Shown here piece after piece: positions 37,945 to 51,100 of a DNA stretch of 64,000 bases. A program made the translations under genes and the position numbers. The first letter of the stretch is position 1; each line of letters opens with the position of its first letter. The stretch covers positions 10,427,501 through 10,491,500 of the forward strand of contig CM064427.1 in the NCBI GenBank assembly GCA_032690845.1. The letters run 5' to 3'. Origin of the DNA: Eleusine coracana subsp. coracana (Eukaryota > Streptophyta > Magnoliopsida > Poales > Poaceae). Below the pieces are notes generated by a model that was given only the letters and a program-made list of their open reading frames with translations, was not told the origin of the DNA and made no database searches.

Positions 37945-39609
37945 TGTGTGGTTCAATGTGGATGACTTGCAAGGGACAATAGAATGTAGTACCAACTTGT
38001 CTTGTTGAAGTGTGAGAAGGGAAAGGAGGTGGGTCAGGTTTACAACAGAAGGAAACTTCTTTTATAGTCACAACAAATGCAAATGCATTCTCATTGAAGT
38101 TGCAAAACAATATCACCCACTTTTGATGCCTAGTAGTCCTCCCTCATATTAAGCCGACCTTAAAGCATAAATAAGTTCAAACCATAGGAGACAACTCCCT
38201 AGGGATTGAACCAGAGTTCATGGATTTTCTCTAGGTCTTTGTGGATATGAGGCCACTAAATCAATGAAGACACCTAAAGCTCATCATAGATCTGGAATTT
38301 ATAAACATCTCAAAGGTGAATAGTGTACCTGTTTAGAGAAGTCAACGGGTAAAATAAACCAAACAAAAGATTAAGATATTAAGAGAATTCTTGACATATT
38401 TCAGAGTAAAATTAATTTATTTTTTATATAAAAAACTGCATACATTTAATATTTAAACTCGACCAACTCACCAAAAAGCCAAACTTGATGGAAAGAAACA
38501 GGCATTCACTTATACTTCAACCGTTTGTATTGACTAGTCTACGTGCGTAGATTTATCCACATGATATATTCATAGGTGAGTTTATGACATCAAAATCATA
38601 AAATATGAAAGCTAGTATCATATCTTAGAGAGACAGGAACCGAAATCATTTGTACATTTTAAATATAGCCATTGATGATTAAAAAGTGACATGCTAAAAA
38701 ACAACTGCAAAGCTGAAGATCTTTCTAACAATTATTTCTCTCGTCTAGCTACCAGAACATCAAGCATACCTTCAAGCAACTCACATCCAAAAAATCTATT
38801 TAACAATCTCCCGTCACTTTAATAGTATGCTAGTCTCTCAATCAAAAGTATTCTAATATAATAACAAGGTTTGACACCAGGAGAAGCAGTAAAAATAATC
38901 CATCTATGAATTTTCATACGTATAGAATCTAGCACATTGCAAAGACCAATTTTTTTATATTTGTACAACATCACTTGAATCATTACAATTAAAATCTGAT
39001 GCATGAAGGCAAAGCAACATAGCATCTTGATTCTTAATCTTCACCCTAGAATCATTACAATGTCTCTACAATCCTTTTTTGTTCCCTATTAAATAATAAA
39101 GATTTGACATGTGTTGTCTATGTAGATATCCAACATCTCTTCATTGTGATGCTTCTTTTATTAGCTGGAGATCCTTGAATAATAGTGACATATATCATCT
39201 ACAAGCCAGCAAATACGATTCAAAAAGAAGAAACACCAAAAAAATCAGGGGAATATTTTTCTATCTATTGCAATGAATTGATGCAACACCCAAAAGTACT
39301 CCATTTACTTTGTACATCAAATCGACAAAATTGAAGGAAAAAATAACAAGCTACTTCAATTAAACTAAAATATAAATTAAAGAATGAACATTCAACATGA
39401 AAGATCTGCAGCCAAGAACAAGCATAATGCTTGTGAAATTTGAAAGATAACATGTATTTTCCTAAGATTGTTTTACAAATTGCTAACTCTGAGTGTTCAG
39501 AACAGGCATAATGCTTGTGAAATTTGGAAGATCACATGTATTTTTCAATCTATTCTGATCTATACTATAATTTCAGCACATGTTTTCATCTGTAATCTAT
39601 TTCAATCTA
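37945..39609. other. AT-rich intergenic DNA
   Basis: No gene recognised. A short direct repeat (GCATAATGCTTGTGAAATTT, at about 39422 and 39505) lies just before the copia remnant. Confidence 0.45.
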
Positions 39610-41300
39610 TTCTGAAATTTGGAGGAGTGGGACCTGCGGAGGAAGAAGTGCGAGGCAAAACTCCATGGTGGTGGTGGCACTAGCAGCGGCTGTGCATGCT
39701 GTGGTGGAGGAAGGCGTGGTCGTGGCTGTGGGCGCCGCAACTCAAGTGGGTCGTCGAATTCAAATAAGCCCACTAGCGACGAGTGTAGGCGCTACGACCA
39801 ATTGGGCCATTGGGCTCATGAATGCAAGTCAAGGCCCAGGAGAGAGCAGGCACACGTCGCTCAAGAGGAAGAAGAAGCCTCGCTGCTGTTTGTCCAAGCC
39901 TCACCGGTCATGATATCGGTATCGCCGCCCGCTCCGGAAGAGGTGGCTGGTGGCCAGATCTTGCTAAAGGAAGAGAAGGTGTTCGCGCATCTTGGAGAGG
40001 AAGAAGATCGTGACAACAAAGCATGGGTCCTAAACACTAGAGCCACAAATCACATGACCGGGCCCAGGGCGACGTTCACTGAGCTGAACAAGGAGGTGCT
40101 CGGATCCGTGCGATTCGGCGATGACTCGGTGGCGCGGATCGAAGGCCGTGGGACGGTCAAGTACCTATGCAAGAACGGTGAAACTCGATCGTTCTCCGGG
40201 GTCTATTTCATTCCTCCATTGACAACGAACATCATGAGCATCGGGCAGCTCGATGAGGTTGGGTACAAGATCGACATCAATACTGGCGTGATGATGATCC
40301 GGGAACCTGGTGGACAACTACTCGCCAAGGTATCACGCGCGGTGAATTGGTTGTATGTGCTCAATGTCAACATAGCACCGCTGGTTTGTCTGGTGACGCG
40401 TGAGGATAAGGAGGCGTGGCTGTGACATGCACGCTTCGACCATGTGAACATGGCGGCACTGTAGAAGCTGGCTCAAGAGGAGCTAGTTCGAGGATTGCCA
40501 ATAATCGGGCAAGTGGAGTAGGTATGTGAGACGTGCCAAGCTGGAAAGCAGATGCACACTGCATTCCCTGCTCAAGCAGAGTATCACGCACGCAAGCGCC
40601 TGGAGCTAGTGCACGGCGATTTGTGCAGGCCGATTACTCCTGTGATGCCAAGCGGAAACAAGTACTTCCTGTTGTTGGTAGATGACCTCAGCAGGTACAT
40701 GTGGGTAGCCGTGATCCCTTCGAAGGATCGTACAGTGGCTACCATCAAGGAGATCCAGGCGCGTGCGGAAGGGGAGTCAGGGCTCAAGCTCAGGGCACTG
40801 CGCACCGACCGCGGAGGCAAGTTCACCGCAACTGACTTTGCGGAGTATTGTGCGACTGAAGGTGTTCATCAACAACACACTGCGCCCTATAATCCTCAGT
40901 AGAACAGCGTGGTCGAGCGCCAAAATGGCACAGTGGTGGCGACAGCACGCAACATGCTCAAGGCGAAGGGTCTACCTGGGTGGCTCTGGGGCAAAGCCGT
41001 GAACACGGCGGTGTACGTGCTAAACATGTGTCCGACGAGGGAAAGACGACAAGAGTGCCAATGCTGAGGGTGGACAACAAGTCCGCCATTGCTTTGATCA
41101 AGACTCCAGTTATCCACGGACAAAGCAGGCACATTTCTATAAAATACCATTTCATCCGGGAGACCGTAGAAGAAGGTTTGATCGATGTGGAGTTCAACAG
41201 AAGCGGAGATCAGCTAGGCAACATTCTGACAAAGCCGCTTGGAAGGACCAAGTTTTATGGGCTACGTGATAAGATGGGCCTGATCAACATTAGTGGCTAA
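39610..41300 (+). pseudogene. Copia gag-pol remnant with reverse transcriptase deleted
   Basis: Unrelated to elements 1 and 2. Frame order: glycine-rich basic region, a knuckle with the second Cys replaced (ECRRYDQLGHWAHEC), protease-like WVLNTRATNHMTG with Asp lost, GAG-pre-integrase (HARFDHVN), integrase Cys pair CETCQAG, catalytic HGDLCRPI and RTDRGGKF, then VVERQNGTV. After VLNMCPTR (near 41037) the sequence jumps into the end of RNase H (RVDNKSAIALIKTPVIHG, through ILTKPLGR), so all of reverse transcriptase and most of RNase H are missing. Stops at about 40423, 40462, 40519 and 40900 also break it. GC-rich codon usage differs from elements 1 and 2. Confidence 0.85.
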
Positions 41301-41320
41301 TACAAGGCTTAGGAGGAGAA

Positions 41321-41505
41321 TGTAGGAATAATCCTTGTATGCCAAAATTTAGTGATTTACCTTGCTTAGTTAGTTAGCTAAGTATAGAATGATGGCATGT
41401 GTGCAGCTGTCAATCGTATCGGCCTGATTAATGGCCTATAGTCTCTTTCCATGTAATCTCTTATTTAAATAGAGGAATAGCATCAAAAAACGCTGTCATT
41501 CTACA
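41321..41505 (+). repeat. 3' LTR of the copia remnant
   Basis: Begins TGTAGGAATAATCC directly after the purine tract AGGAGGAGAA (41311-41320) and ends ATTCTACA, giving matching inverted ends. No 5' LTR was found upstream. Confidence 0.55.
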
Positions 41506-41575
41506 ACACCAATTCTTCTTGCGTCGTGTGAGTTTGTGTGTGCGTTGGTCGGGTGATCTCGTCGGCAACTGGAGC

Positions 41576-42343
41576 TGTAACGTCCCGCCCCTCCGAGGCC
41601 AGGCCCGCTTACACCTAGCAACTCTTTAGGATCTCAAGACTGCCCTCACAAACCAACATATGTCTTTTCTGTGCACTTTATCCTCACTCATGCGCACCCA
41701 GGAAGAACTTGCCGGTCGGTCACCCATCCTAAAATTGCTCCAGTCAAAACACGCTGAACCTTAGAGTTCTTTCGAGATAAATTTCTGGTAAAGAAGTTAC
41801 AACTTGTTGGTATGAGTATTCTATCAATCCTATTAAGTTCTGGGCCGGTATATCACACTCTTACCCCCTTAGAAGACCGACGTCCTTGTCGGTCAACCCT
41901 AGGCCAGGATCCTCCCCTCTTGGCCTCGTCCGTGTGCCTAGTGCCAGCACATGTGCCATGCTGTATGACCACTCCGGATTCACACCAGCCATACACACTA
42001 TGCCTACGCAGCTGCGACTTCACGCGCTCGTAAAACCGCAAGGGTCGGCTCTGATACCAACTGTAACGTCCCGTCCCTCCGAGGTCAGGCCCGCTTACAC
42101 CTGGCAGCTTTTTAGTACCTCAAGATTTCCCTCACAAACCAACACATGTCTTTTCTACGCACTTTGTGCTCACTCGTGCGCATCCGGGAAGAACTTTCCG
42201 ATCGGTCATCCATCCTAAAATTGTTCCAGGCAAAGCACGATTAACCTTAGAGTTCTTTCGAGATGAACTTCCGAAAAAGAAGTTACAACTTGTTGGTATA
42301 AGTATTCTATCAATCTTATTAAGTCCTGACCCGGTATATCACA
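41576..42343 (-). mobile_element. TRIM-like miniature LTR retrotransposon with GGAGC target duplication
   Basis: Two direct repeats of 282 bp (41576-41857 and 42062-42343), each TGTAACGTCCCG to TATATCACA, enclose only 204 bp. On the minus strand the internal segment starts GTTGGTATCAGAGCC next to the right repeat, matching the plant initiator tRNA-Met primer site, and ends in a purine tract (TAAGGGGGTAAGAG) next to the left repeat. GGAGC occurs at 41571-41575 and again at 42344-42348. I count about 35 differences between the repeats. There is no coding capacity, so mobility would depend on enzymes supplied by another element. Confidence 0.92.
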
Positions 42344-42730
42344 GGAGCGTTGCTACTTCGGCAAGGTTCTTACAATTAGAATGAGTGCAAGGAAAACTTG
42401 TGCTGAAGCAATATGGTTTCCCTTGGCTTTTGGCTTTGTCGTATTCGTGAATTCCCTGCGTGTTCCAGCCCAGGACGTGTGCTGCAAGTTTGTCAGGATT
42501 CAGAACGCGCACTAATCATGTGTATATAAAAAAGATCAGACGATTTGACAAACTCAAAAATACAAGATCAGGATGCGTATAACTTCATATAGCCAAACAT
42601 GTTTTACAGGATTACCGATAATAAATATTATGCTCGTACAACAGCCTCAGCAAAGCGTTCTTATTTGGAGCCCAAACAACCATCAAAAGAACCGGCACAA
42701 ACATGGAGTTTCCTCTTGAAGTTCTCCGGC

Positions 42731-44239
42731 TTATGTGTTGACGAATCTGCAGTTCTTTCTGACCTCGCCCCCAGCAGGGTTCGTGATGTTGCCCATCTTC
42801 ACCATGGAGTCGGAGAACTGCTTGAAGAATGCGGCCGGGTCAGCCCAGTATTTGTTCACGGTGTCAGCCGTCGAGTAGCCGACAACGCTGGACCACATCT
42901 CCTGGTCGGAGTTGAGGAGGCCCTCGCCCTTGATGAGGGTCTCGTAGTAGGCGTTGTCGAAGATGGCCGAGGTGTGGCTGTCCATGGCGCTGATGTTGTT
43001 ATCGCCGCCATCCAGGGGGCAGATTTCCTTCAGCTTGCTGAGGTAGGTCTGGGACGCTGGGTTGTACTTGGACGTCATCTCGAAGTCACCGTAGATCCTG
43101 TCCCGGAAGTTCTCGCACCTAGCGAATCCGATCGTGTGGGATCCTAAAAGTTCACACGCCTAGTCAGGAAACAGTATTATTCAAACTACATATGTAACTG
43201 CTGTGGTTACTAATTCTGAATGCCATACAACCACACGAATTGGTTCTGAGTATTTTCTGTTTCTGCGGAACCTAATTGGCAGGAATTTTAAATCCAAAAT
43301 GAACCGGTGATTTCAATTGTCATTTACACAGAAGTCAAAAGTCAAAACAGAGGAACATACCAACGAGGGCCACCATGTCAGTGGCATCAAGGCCCTTCTC
43401 CCAGAACTTGGAAATGAGGGTGAGGAGGCCCTGCTGAGCAGTAGGGATGTCCCTGTTTGCAAGGTCCAGGCTTGCCTTCTTGGCGTCCAATCTTCCCACT
43501 GGGACATCCCAGTACGGCCCACCAACCTGCAAGATAATGGTTTTCAGTTCAGCTTCAAGAGGACAATGGGCCAACAAAGTAATAATATCTACACGGAAAT
43601 GAATGTTTGCTTTTCCTTCTTCTAATGCCCAGTGTGAGTACTAACTTACGCATCTACGAGATGTTGCATTTATGCAAACTACATCACATGAAACTGATGC
43701 AACAAAGATCAGTTCTGATTTACCAGCACAACGGCGTCCCTAGCCGCGATGGCGAGCAGGTCTGCGCAGGAAACGGCTCCAGGGCACTCAGCTTCCAGCT
43801 TCTCCTTGATCTTGTCGACCAGTTCGAACCCTTTCAGCGAGTTGACGTTCTGGTCTGCCTGCTTCTCCCCGATCATAGTCGCGGTGTCGTCAAGCAGCAC
43901 CGATCCATCGCAGCCCTGCAAGAATCGCTCAGACGATTGAGTACCTGCGTTTCATGCACAGCAAACAAGCAAAGGCGTGCGAGCAAACGGAAGCAGAGAT
44001 CTGACCTCTACGAAGCAGTCATGGAAATGGAGGCGAAGCATCAGGGCGGCATTGCGTGTGTCAGCTCGCACCGCACACTCCATCTCCGTACGAACGATGT
44101 GCTCCACGTTTGGGCACGTCTTGGAGTAGTATTGCAGGCTCAGGCTGGAGGGGTCCTGAGCCACCAGCGATGGCACGGCCAGGAGAAGGCAGGCCATGGT
44201 GAGGGCAAACGCCCTGCAGCACAGCACGCTTGTGGCCAT
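42731..44239 (-). CDS. Class III (secretory) peroxidase
   Basis: Haem peroxidase of the plant secretory pathway, which oxidises phenolics with H2O2 in the cell wall or vacuole (lignin, suberin, defence). Complement of join 42731-43143, 43361-43526, 43724-43915, 44006-44239; four exons with the intron positions usual for the family; 334 residues. Signal peptide ends about ...VPSLVAQD. Distal Arg and His in LRLHFHDCFV, Ca-site GCDGSVLLDD, PGAVSCADLLAIAARDAV, VPVGRLDA, proximal His in GSHTIGFARC, and C-terminal Cys in RKNCRFVNT. An additional Cys occurs in RTEMECAVRAD, where Arg is common. All catalytic residues are present. A TATA box lies 90 bp upstream; the TRIM lies about 390 bp beyond the stop. 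Confidence 0.94.
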
Positions 44240-44328
44240 TCTGGATTCTGATCAAGTTCTAGCTGTGCCTTCTCGCAACTGGGTAATGATTCAGATGTTT
44301 GTGTGGCAAGTTTCCGGCTTGCATGGGG

Positions 44329-44335
44329 CTTTATA
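44329..44335 (-). promoter_or_regulatory. TATA box of the peroxidase gene
   Basis: TATAAAG within GCTATAAAGCCCC on the minus strand, about 90-95 bp before the ATG, a suitable distance for a short leader. Confidence 0.6.
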
Positions 44336-44339
44336 GCAA

Positions 44340-45377
44340 AGTGACACAAGGCTACGTGGTTGCACTGAGATAACAGGTCAAGAGGGAGATGAACCAACTC
44401 TGATGTGGTTTGGTGGAGTAAGCAAGCAGAATGGATACAGAAAAATGGGTCAAATGCCGTAGCGTTTGGTGGCTATGGGTTCACCAATCTTGGAAAATCT
44501 TTAGAGCATATATATTGGATTCATCAAACAGTTCTTCCTGCACGTTTTTTTAATCACCAGGATGTTTCCAGGTGTTGACTGTGGCAAAGGAAATCCAGAG
44601 CAACAACAGGTGTCTAATGCAAGACATGTTAGGATTAAAAATAGAAGCATATAATAAGAATTTAAATTTGGCTTGTGTTACTAGAAAACCTCATGTTCCT
44701 CTGTTAGATCAGCTTCCCATGAGAACAGGTGGTTGAGCTAGATTATGTTAACTCCCAGGTGCCCATCAGATTGTTTGCGTAAAAAATGACATTTTTTCTA
44801 TTCGAAAAGACAAAAACCAGTAGTTTTGAAAACATGAATAAACCAATTATGAAAGCCAGAAATAACAGCATCTAGGACTCCTTACCTGATGGATTTACTT
44901 TAGGAGTCACCATCTGCCAGAAATTCCTGGATAGTGGGACCCATTCTACAGTTGCTTATTCTTTGAAGCTCACCAGTCATCACCTCTACGGAACTGCTGT
45001 ACATATACGCACTCAAACAATGGAATAAAGATGGCTCTGATGGGAGGAAAAATTGCGCTTTTGGCTGCACAAATGGAACTACAAAAAGGAAAGAATATGG
45101 ATTCTCATAAATAAGGTGCTATACATTTCCTATAATAAAAACCAACGGTTGAGTTGAGGGCGCATTTGTTTCATTTTCAGTTATTAGCTAATCGACAAAG
45201 AAAATTCAGAAATGTATCAAGTGGTAGAAAATAAAGCTACTAAGTTCAGACTTTCAATATAAATTATTTTAACCACAAAACAGTACTATCTTGTTGTTTC
45301 AATTGGATACCAGCATACTTGTAACCAAATTGTTTCTCCAGTTACTACATAACTTGCAGAGAACCCGAGTAGTAGTG
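44340..45377. other. Peroxidase upstream region, no gene
   Basis: AT-rich intergenic DNA between the peroxidase promoter and copia element 2. No exon or repeat recognised. Confidence 0.45.
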
Positions 45378-45382
45378 CATAT

Positions 45383-45625
45383 TATTATAAAACACTTATG
45401 GGCCAGGCCCACCTTCTAGAAGAAGAACTCCTGGCCCATGTGGGCTTCTTATCTAATTCTAGCCCAACACGAAGTAAGATTTCTCCCTTATAAATAGTTG
45501 AGGAGATAACCCCTTGTAATTTCGCTAGAATTATTTAATAAAGAATTTCGTCTCCTCTATTCTTGTTGTTTTTAGTTTTATTTTCTACTTCGATCTACGT
45601 GCCTGCGATCATCGATAACTCAACA
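45383..45625 (+). repeat. 5' LTR of copia element 2
   Basis: TATTATAAAACAC to AACTCAACA. The canonical TG start has become TA. Contains CTTATAAATAG as TATA box. CGTTATCAGCACGC follows in primer-site position. Confidence 0.92.
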
Positions 45626-46974
45626 CGTTATCAGCACGCTCTACAAAGCCGGCCATCTACTCGACGATTAAAGGTATGATTTTCGATTGATTTTATATCT
45701 TGACTCGTTGCAGTCAAGATCTGTCCAGGAGATCGCCATAAAAATCTTTACTCGTTGCAGTCAAGATCTACAACAACAAAAACCCGCCATAGAAGGTGGC
45801 ACCATAAAATAACAAAATCAGATTAAAGGCACTTTTGCGAGCCATGAAGATGGCAAGAAGAAAAGACCGGATCTACCCTAACCCTAGTGGTATAGGTGAT
45901 CGGATCCACAAGCAAAAGAAAAAAAATCTCAAAATCCGTTTTGGGACGGCTCAGATCTGGGTATGGTTAGCCCAGATCCGACCTCTCTAAAAAATTTGGA
46001 TTCAAATCCATACATTACAGAAAGTTGAAAAAAAAGAAAAGAGAAAAAGACAAGGGGAGACAACTGGATCTGGTAACGACCACTGCTCCAGCGCAGCCGA
46101 AAGCTGCCCTTGCGCGCACGCTGGCCTTCGGTGGAGGCAGAGTCGAGATCGAGCTGAGTTGCGCCCCCCCTGATGGAGAGAAGGAGGCGCTGCTTGCTTG
46201 GCAGCCGCTCGGGCACCAGGCCCCGTCGACGCTGCTCGCACGCGCTGGCCCCGGCCGACGCGCGCTGGCGGAGTGCAGCACCCAGCGCTCGCGCGTGCCG
46301 CCCCCCCGCATCGGCTCCAAGGCGCGCCCCCCGCTGCGAGCTGGCTCAGGCGCCATGCAGCAAGGGGAGCCGAGATCTGTCGGTTGAGAAGAAAGAAGTG
46401 TCGGGTGGGTAGGAGTGTCGGTGGGGAGGAAGGAGAAGAAAGAAAGAAAGTGGAGGCCGGGAGGAGGAAGAGAGAAAATGAGGAAGAGAGTGGAGGAACC
46501 TAGGGTTTCAATCCCTTTTATATACTTTACAAGAAAACAGGGCGTGTTCAATCTTTGGGCCGGATTTTGGCCCATTAAAAGCCCGATCAACAAAAAATAT
46601 CTGGAAATTTTACAAAGAAGTCCTCAAAATTTTAGGATTTTCTATTTTTCGCAGAAACAGACCTAATTTTTTACAGCAGGCCCCTAAAAATTATGAAAAT
46701 TACCGAAAAATCACAGAAAAAATAGAAATTTCACGGGAATGTGTTATTTTGCATATAACATCTTGGATTTTTCCAGATTTATATCAAGATATACTATAGT
46801 CCTTATATTATTCCATTTTTACGATTTATTGGTTATTTTTATGCAGAAATACCAATAAAAAATAACTTAAACATGTAGTTTTTGTTATACCACTTTACTT
46901 ATGCCCCCTATCACTTAGAGATATTATTTGCATATACATGAAGTAATTTTTGCACCATGATATCATGTAGTTCT
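45626..46974 (+). other. Leader of copia element 2
   Basis: The outer parts match the leader of element 1. The GC-rich middle (46076-46400) does not, and may be acquired sequence. Long antisense frames here are composition effects. Confidence 0.45.
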
Positions 46975-47895
46975 GACCTTATGAATAGAGAATTCGACGT
47001 GCTTACCCCCCATGGAAGTAACTACCTGTCATGGGCTCTTGATGCTAAAATTCTACTTAGTGGCAAAAATCTCTTGAAGACAATTTTGCCCAAAAATAGA
47101 GAACATGACCGAAAGGAACCCAAAGGTCTTGTGGGACTCACTGCGTAATCGCTTTGAGCAAATTAAAGCAGTCTTACTTCCTAAAGTGGAGCGCGAATGA
47201 CAAAACCTACGCTTCCAAGACTACAAGACTGTTGAGGAATACAATACCAAGGTTTATGGTATTGTGTCACGCATGAAGCTATGTGGTAAAGATCTTAAAG
47301 ATCCCAACCTCATCCACAAGACTCTCTCCACCTTTCACCCTAAGCTCACCCATGTGAGCCGCCAGTACAAGAAGGACAAATATGACTCTTAGTCGCCCTG
47401 AGCAATGCATTGCAGCAAGATCAGGGGAGGATGAATTGATCAAGCAGAATCATTTGTCTCGTCCTACTGGCTCCATGGCACCGCAAGAATAACAACAAGG
47501 GTAAAGGAGCACCGAAGGCACCACCGAAGGCGCAAAACAACCCTAACAAGTTCAAGAAGAACTATAAAGGGAAGTCAAAGAAGACGCCTTCAGGGGGAGA
47601 ATATGGGAAACAGGGCCAGAAATGTTATAGATATGGCATGAATGGACATTGGTCCAAAATTTGTCGCACGCCTAAGCACATTATTGACATGTACCAAGAA
47701 CTTAGGGAGAAGCTTGCGGAGCATAAAGCCAACTATGTTGAAGCTCCACAAGCCCAAGAAGACATCATGAAGATGGATTCTAGTATATTAGACAAAGCTC
47801 AAGGTTATGGAGAACCAAGCAAGACCTCTGATATTGAATTTGATGACGACCTCATGGCAGAGGATGAGGAGGATCTGCATGGAGATTCACACTAG
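46975..47895 (+). pseudogene. Copia element 2 gag (deleted and interrupted)
   Basis: Parallel to 7590-8615 of element 1, but missing about 80 bp after AAAAATAGAGAAC (near 47103) and carrying a TGA near 47198 and a frameshift near 47390. The knuckle at 47623-47665 reads CYRYGMNGHWSKIC, again with Tyr for the second Cys (codon 47632-47634). Confidence 0.82.
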
Positions 47896-48104
47896 TCTCG
47901 TAGACTACTTAGAATCAAAAGTTCTCCATTAGAATTAAGCAATAATAATAAGGGTGCATTAAGGTTTAGCAGTGGTTTATTTATGTAATCTCATGAAGAA
48001 AAGATATTTTTTTAATAATATATCATATTGGTGTGGAAGTTGTTTGCATTATTATTTCTATATATTATACATGATTGTATTAATTACAGAATCGTGGAGC
48101 ATAT

Positions 48105-51100
48105 GACTATTCAATAGGAGCTTTGTCTCGTAGACAGTGGCACTACCGCTACCGTTCTAAGGGACACTAGTTATTTCCAAACACTTTGAAAGTATGATGG
48201 AGATATAACTACTGTCACTGGCAATGACACTAGAATTGTTGGCACAGGCAGGGCCACAATTGTCCTACCGAATGGTACACGACTAGTAATCCATGAAGCA
48301 TTACTTTATCCCGAGTCTAGTCGGACATTGTTAAGTTTCAAGGACATCCGTGCAAATGGATTTCACGTAGAAATCAATGATGATAAAGACGAAGAATGTT
48401 TCATTATGACTAAGAAAGATGGAGAACACAAGACTATTGTCGAAAGTTTTCCAACCATTAAAGAAAGCATGTACTACACTTATGTTAAACCACACAAAGA
48501 GTTTGCTGCGTTCAAGACCATATTTAGCAACCAAAAAGCCTATCGAACATGGCACGATAGACTTGGTCATCCAGGCCTCAACATGATGCAAAGAATCACG
48601 AAGAATTCGAATGGTCATAACTTGAAGACAAAAGATTTCCCAAATCAAGAAGATTTTTTGTGCTTTGCATGTGCAAAAGGGAAGCTGGTCACTCAACCTT
48701 CAAAGCTTAAGATTCAAGCAGAATCGATGGCATTCCTTGAACAAATTCAAGGAGACATATGTGGACCAATTAACCTCATGTCAGGACCTTTTCGGTACTT
48801 CATGGTGTTGATTGATGCTTCCTCGAAGTGGAGTCATGTATGTTTATTGTCTACTAGAAACCATGCGTTTGCACGATTGACAACTCAGATCATACAATTG
48901 AAAACCAATTTTTCGGATCACAGAATCTAATCTATCAGGATGGATAATGCCGGAGAATTTACCTCGAAGGTGTTTAATGACTATTGTATGAGTTTGGGTA
49001 TCAAAGTGGAACACTCTGTACCACACGTGCATACACAAAATGGACTTGCAGAATCATTAATTAAGAGGATCAAGTTGATAGCATGGTTATTATTACAGAA
49101 TTGCTTATTGCCTACCTCTTGTTAGGGACATGCAGTGTTGCACGCAGCAGCATTAATTCAATTAAGGCCATCTGCTACACATGAAGAATCACCATTAGCA
49201 ATGGTGCGTGGTACAATACTAAATGTTTCTCACTTGCGGAGATTTGGATGTGCTGTGTCTGTCTCTATCCCTCTGCCTCTGCGAACTGCAATTGGTGCAC
49301 AACGGAAACTCAGAGTTTATGTTGGATATGAAAGTGCATCCATAATCAAGTATTTAGAGCCATCCACTGGGGATCTACACACGGCTCGCTTCGCTGATTG
49401 TATCTTTAATGAAGATCATTTCCCGATATTAGGGGGAGGAAAGTTTCTCTCTCAGGACGAATGTCGTGACATAGAATGGGAAACTAAAGGAATTCAAGGA
49501 ATGGATTCTCGCACTATAGAAACTGAGCTCGAAGTTCAGAACATCCTCCATCTACAGAGGGTTGCTAATGAACTACCAGAGGCTTTCACCAATACAAGAG
49601 ACATTGTGAAGTCTCATATACCGGCCACAAATGCACCTGAAAGAATAGAAATCCCATTTGAAGAAGATGACTATATGGAATTCCAACCTTCTTCCTCAAA
49701 AGCAACGAATGCTAGGAAGAGGGGGAGTGATCCGGTTACATAGGCACCAAAGAAGCCCAGAGTACAAGCTCAAGCTAAAGCTCGTAGGAGACGTCCTGCG
49801 GAGAATAAGCCGAAGCAAACTACTCAAAAGAAGAATATAGAAGGTGAAAGCAAACCACACGAAGTGGTGAGCCTTGAAGTAGAAATCCCAAGTGAGAATG
49901 TGCGCACACTTGAAACTCACGACGGGTTACCGAAAATTCCTGATCTAAACACACCTATGAGTGATGTGTATCAAGAAAATGAAATAATAAAAGAAGTATC
50001 AACGAATTATGTTGAGACAGAAGTAGTCTACAATAGAAAGACAATGAAAGTCGACTCATATTTTGCTGACACAATTGCAACACAGATTGACTTGGAATTT
50101 GATCCAAAGTCAATGAAGGAATGCAAGAAGCGTCCTGACTGGCCAAAGTGGAAAGAAGCAATTTGTGCAGAGTTGAACTCGCTAAAGAAAAGAGAAGTGT
50201 TCGGCAATGTTAGCCTTACACCAAAAGGTATCTTCCCAGTGGGTTACAAATGGGTGTTTGTCAGGAAGAGAAATGCTCAAAATGAAGTAACCAGATACAA
50301 GGCGAGACTCGTAGCTCAAGGTTTCACGCAGAGACTAGGAATTGACTACGAAGAAACCTACTCTCCTGTAATGGATGGAATTACTTTCTGGTATTTAATA
50401 TCATTGGCAGTGAATATGAATTTGCAAATGCGACTTATGGATGTCATCACTGTATATTTATATGGAACATTAGATACAGAAATCTATATGAAAGTTCCAG
50501 AAGGAATCAAAGTCCCGAATGAAGAAGAACGCAAATTGTATAGTGTTAAACTTCAGAAGTCACTATATGGTTTGAAGCAAGATAAAAGAATGTGGTATAA
50601 CAAACTCAGTAACTGTTTACTGGAGAAAGGATTCTTGAAGAATGATGATTGTCCTTGTGTATTCATTAAGAAATTAGAGAAAGGCTATTGCATAGTCTCT
50701 GTTTATGTTGATGATTTGAATATCATTGGCACTACACAGGACGTCAAAGATGCATGTTCTTACTTAAAGTCTAAATTTGAAGTGAAGAATTTAGGTAAGA
50801 CTGCATATTGTTTAGGCTTGCGGCTTGAGCATACCCACGAAGGGATATTATTGCATCAATCAAACTATACCAAGAAGGTATTAGAGAGATTTAATATGAA
50901 AGATGCATACCCACTCAGACTCCCTATGGTTGTGAGATCACTCAATGCAGAGAAAGACCTATTTAGACCAAAGGAGGAACATAAAGAATTATTGGGACCT
51001 TAATATCCCTATCTTAGTGTTATTGGAGCATTAATGTACCTTACTAATGGTACGAGGTCCGACATAGTTTTTGCTGTTAATCTACTTGCTAGATACAGCT

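Noticed and set aside
41812..42384. Short frames within the TRIM-like element
   Set aside because: Lie across LTRs and a 204-bp interior made of primer and priming sites; no retroelement domain.
46015..46593. 192-codon antisense open frame in the leader of copia element 2
   Set aside because: Low-complexity, GC-rich, no family resemblance, and not preserved in element 1; a composition effect.
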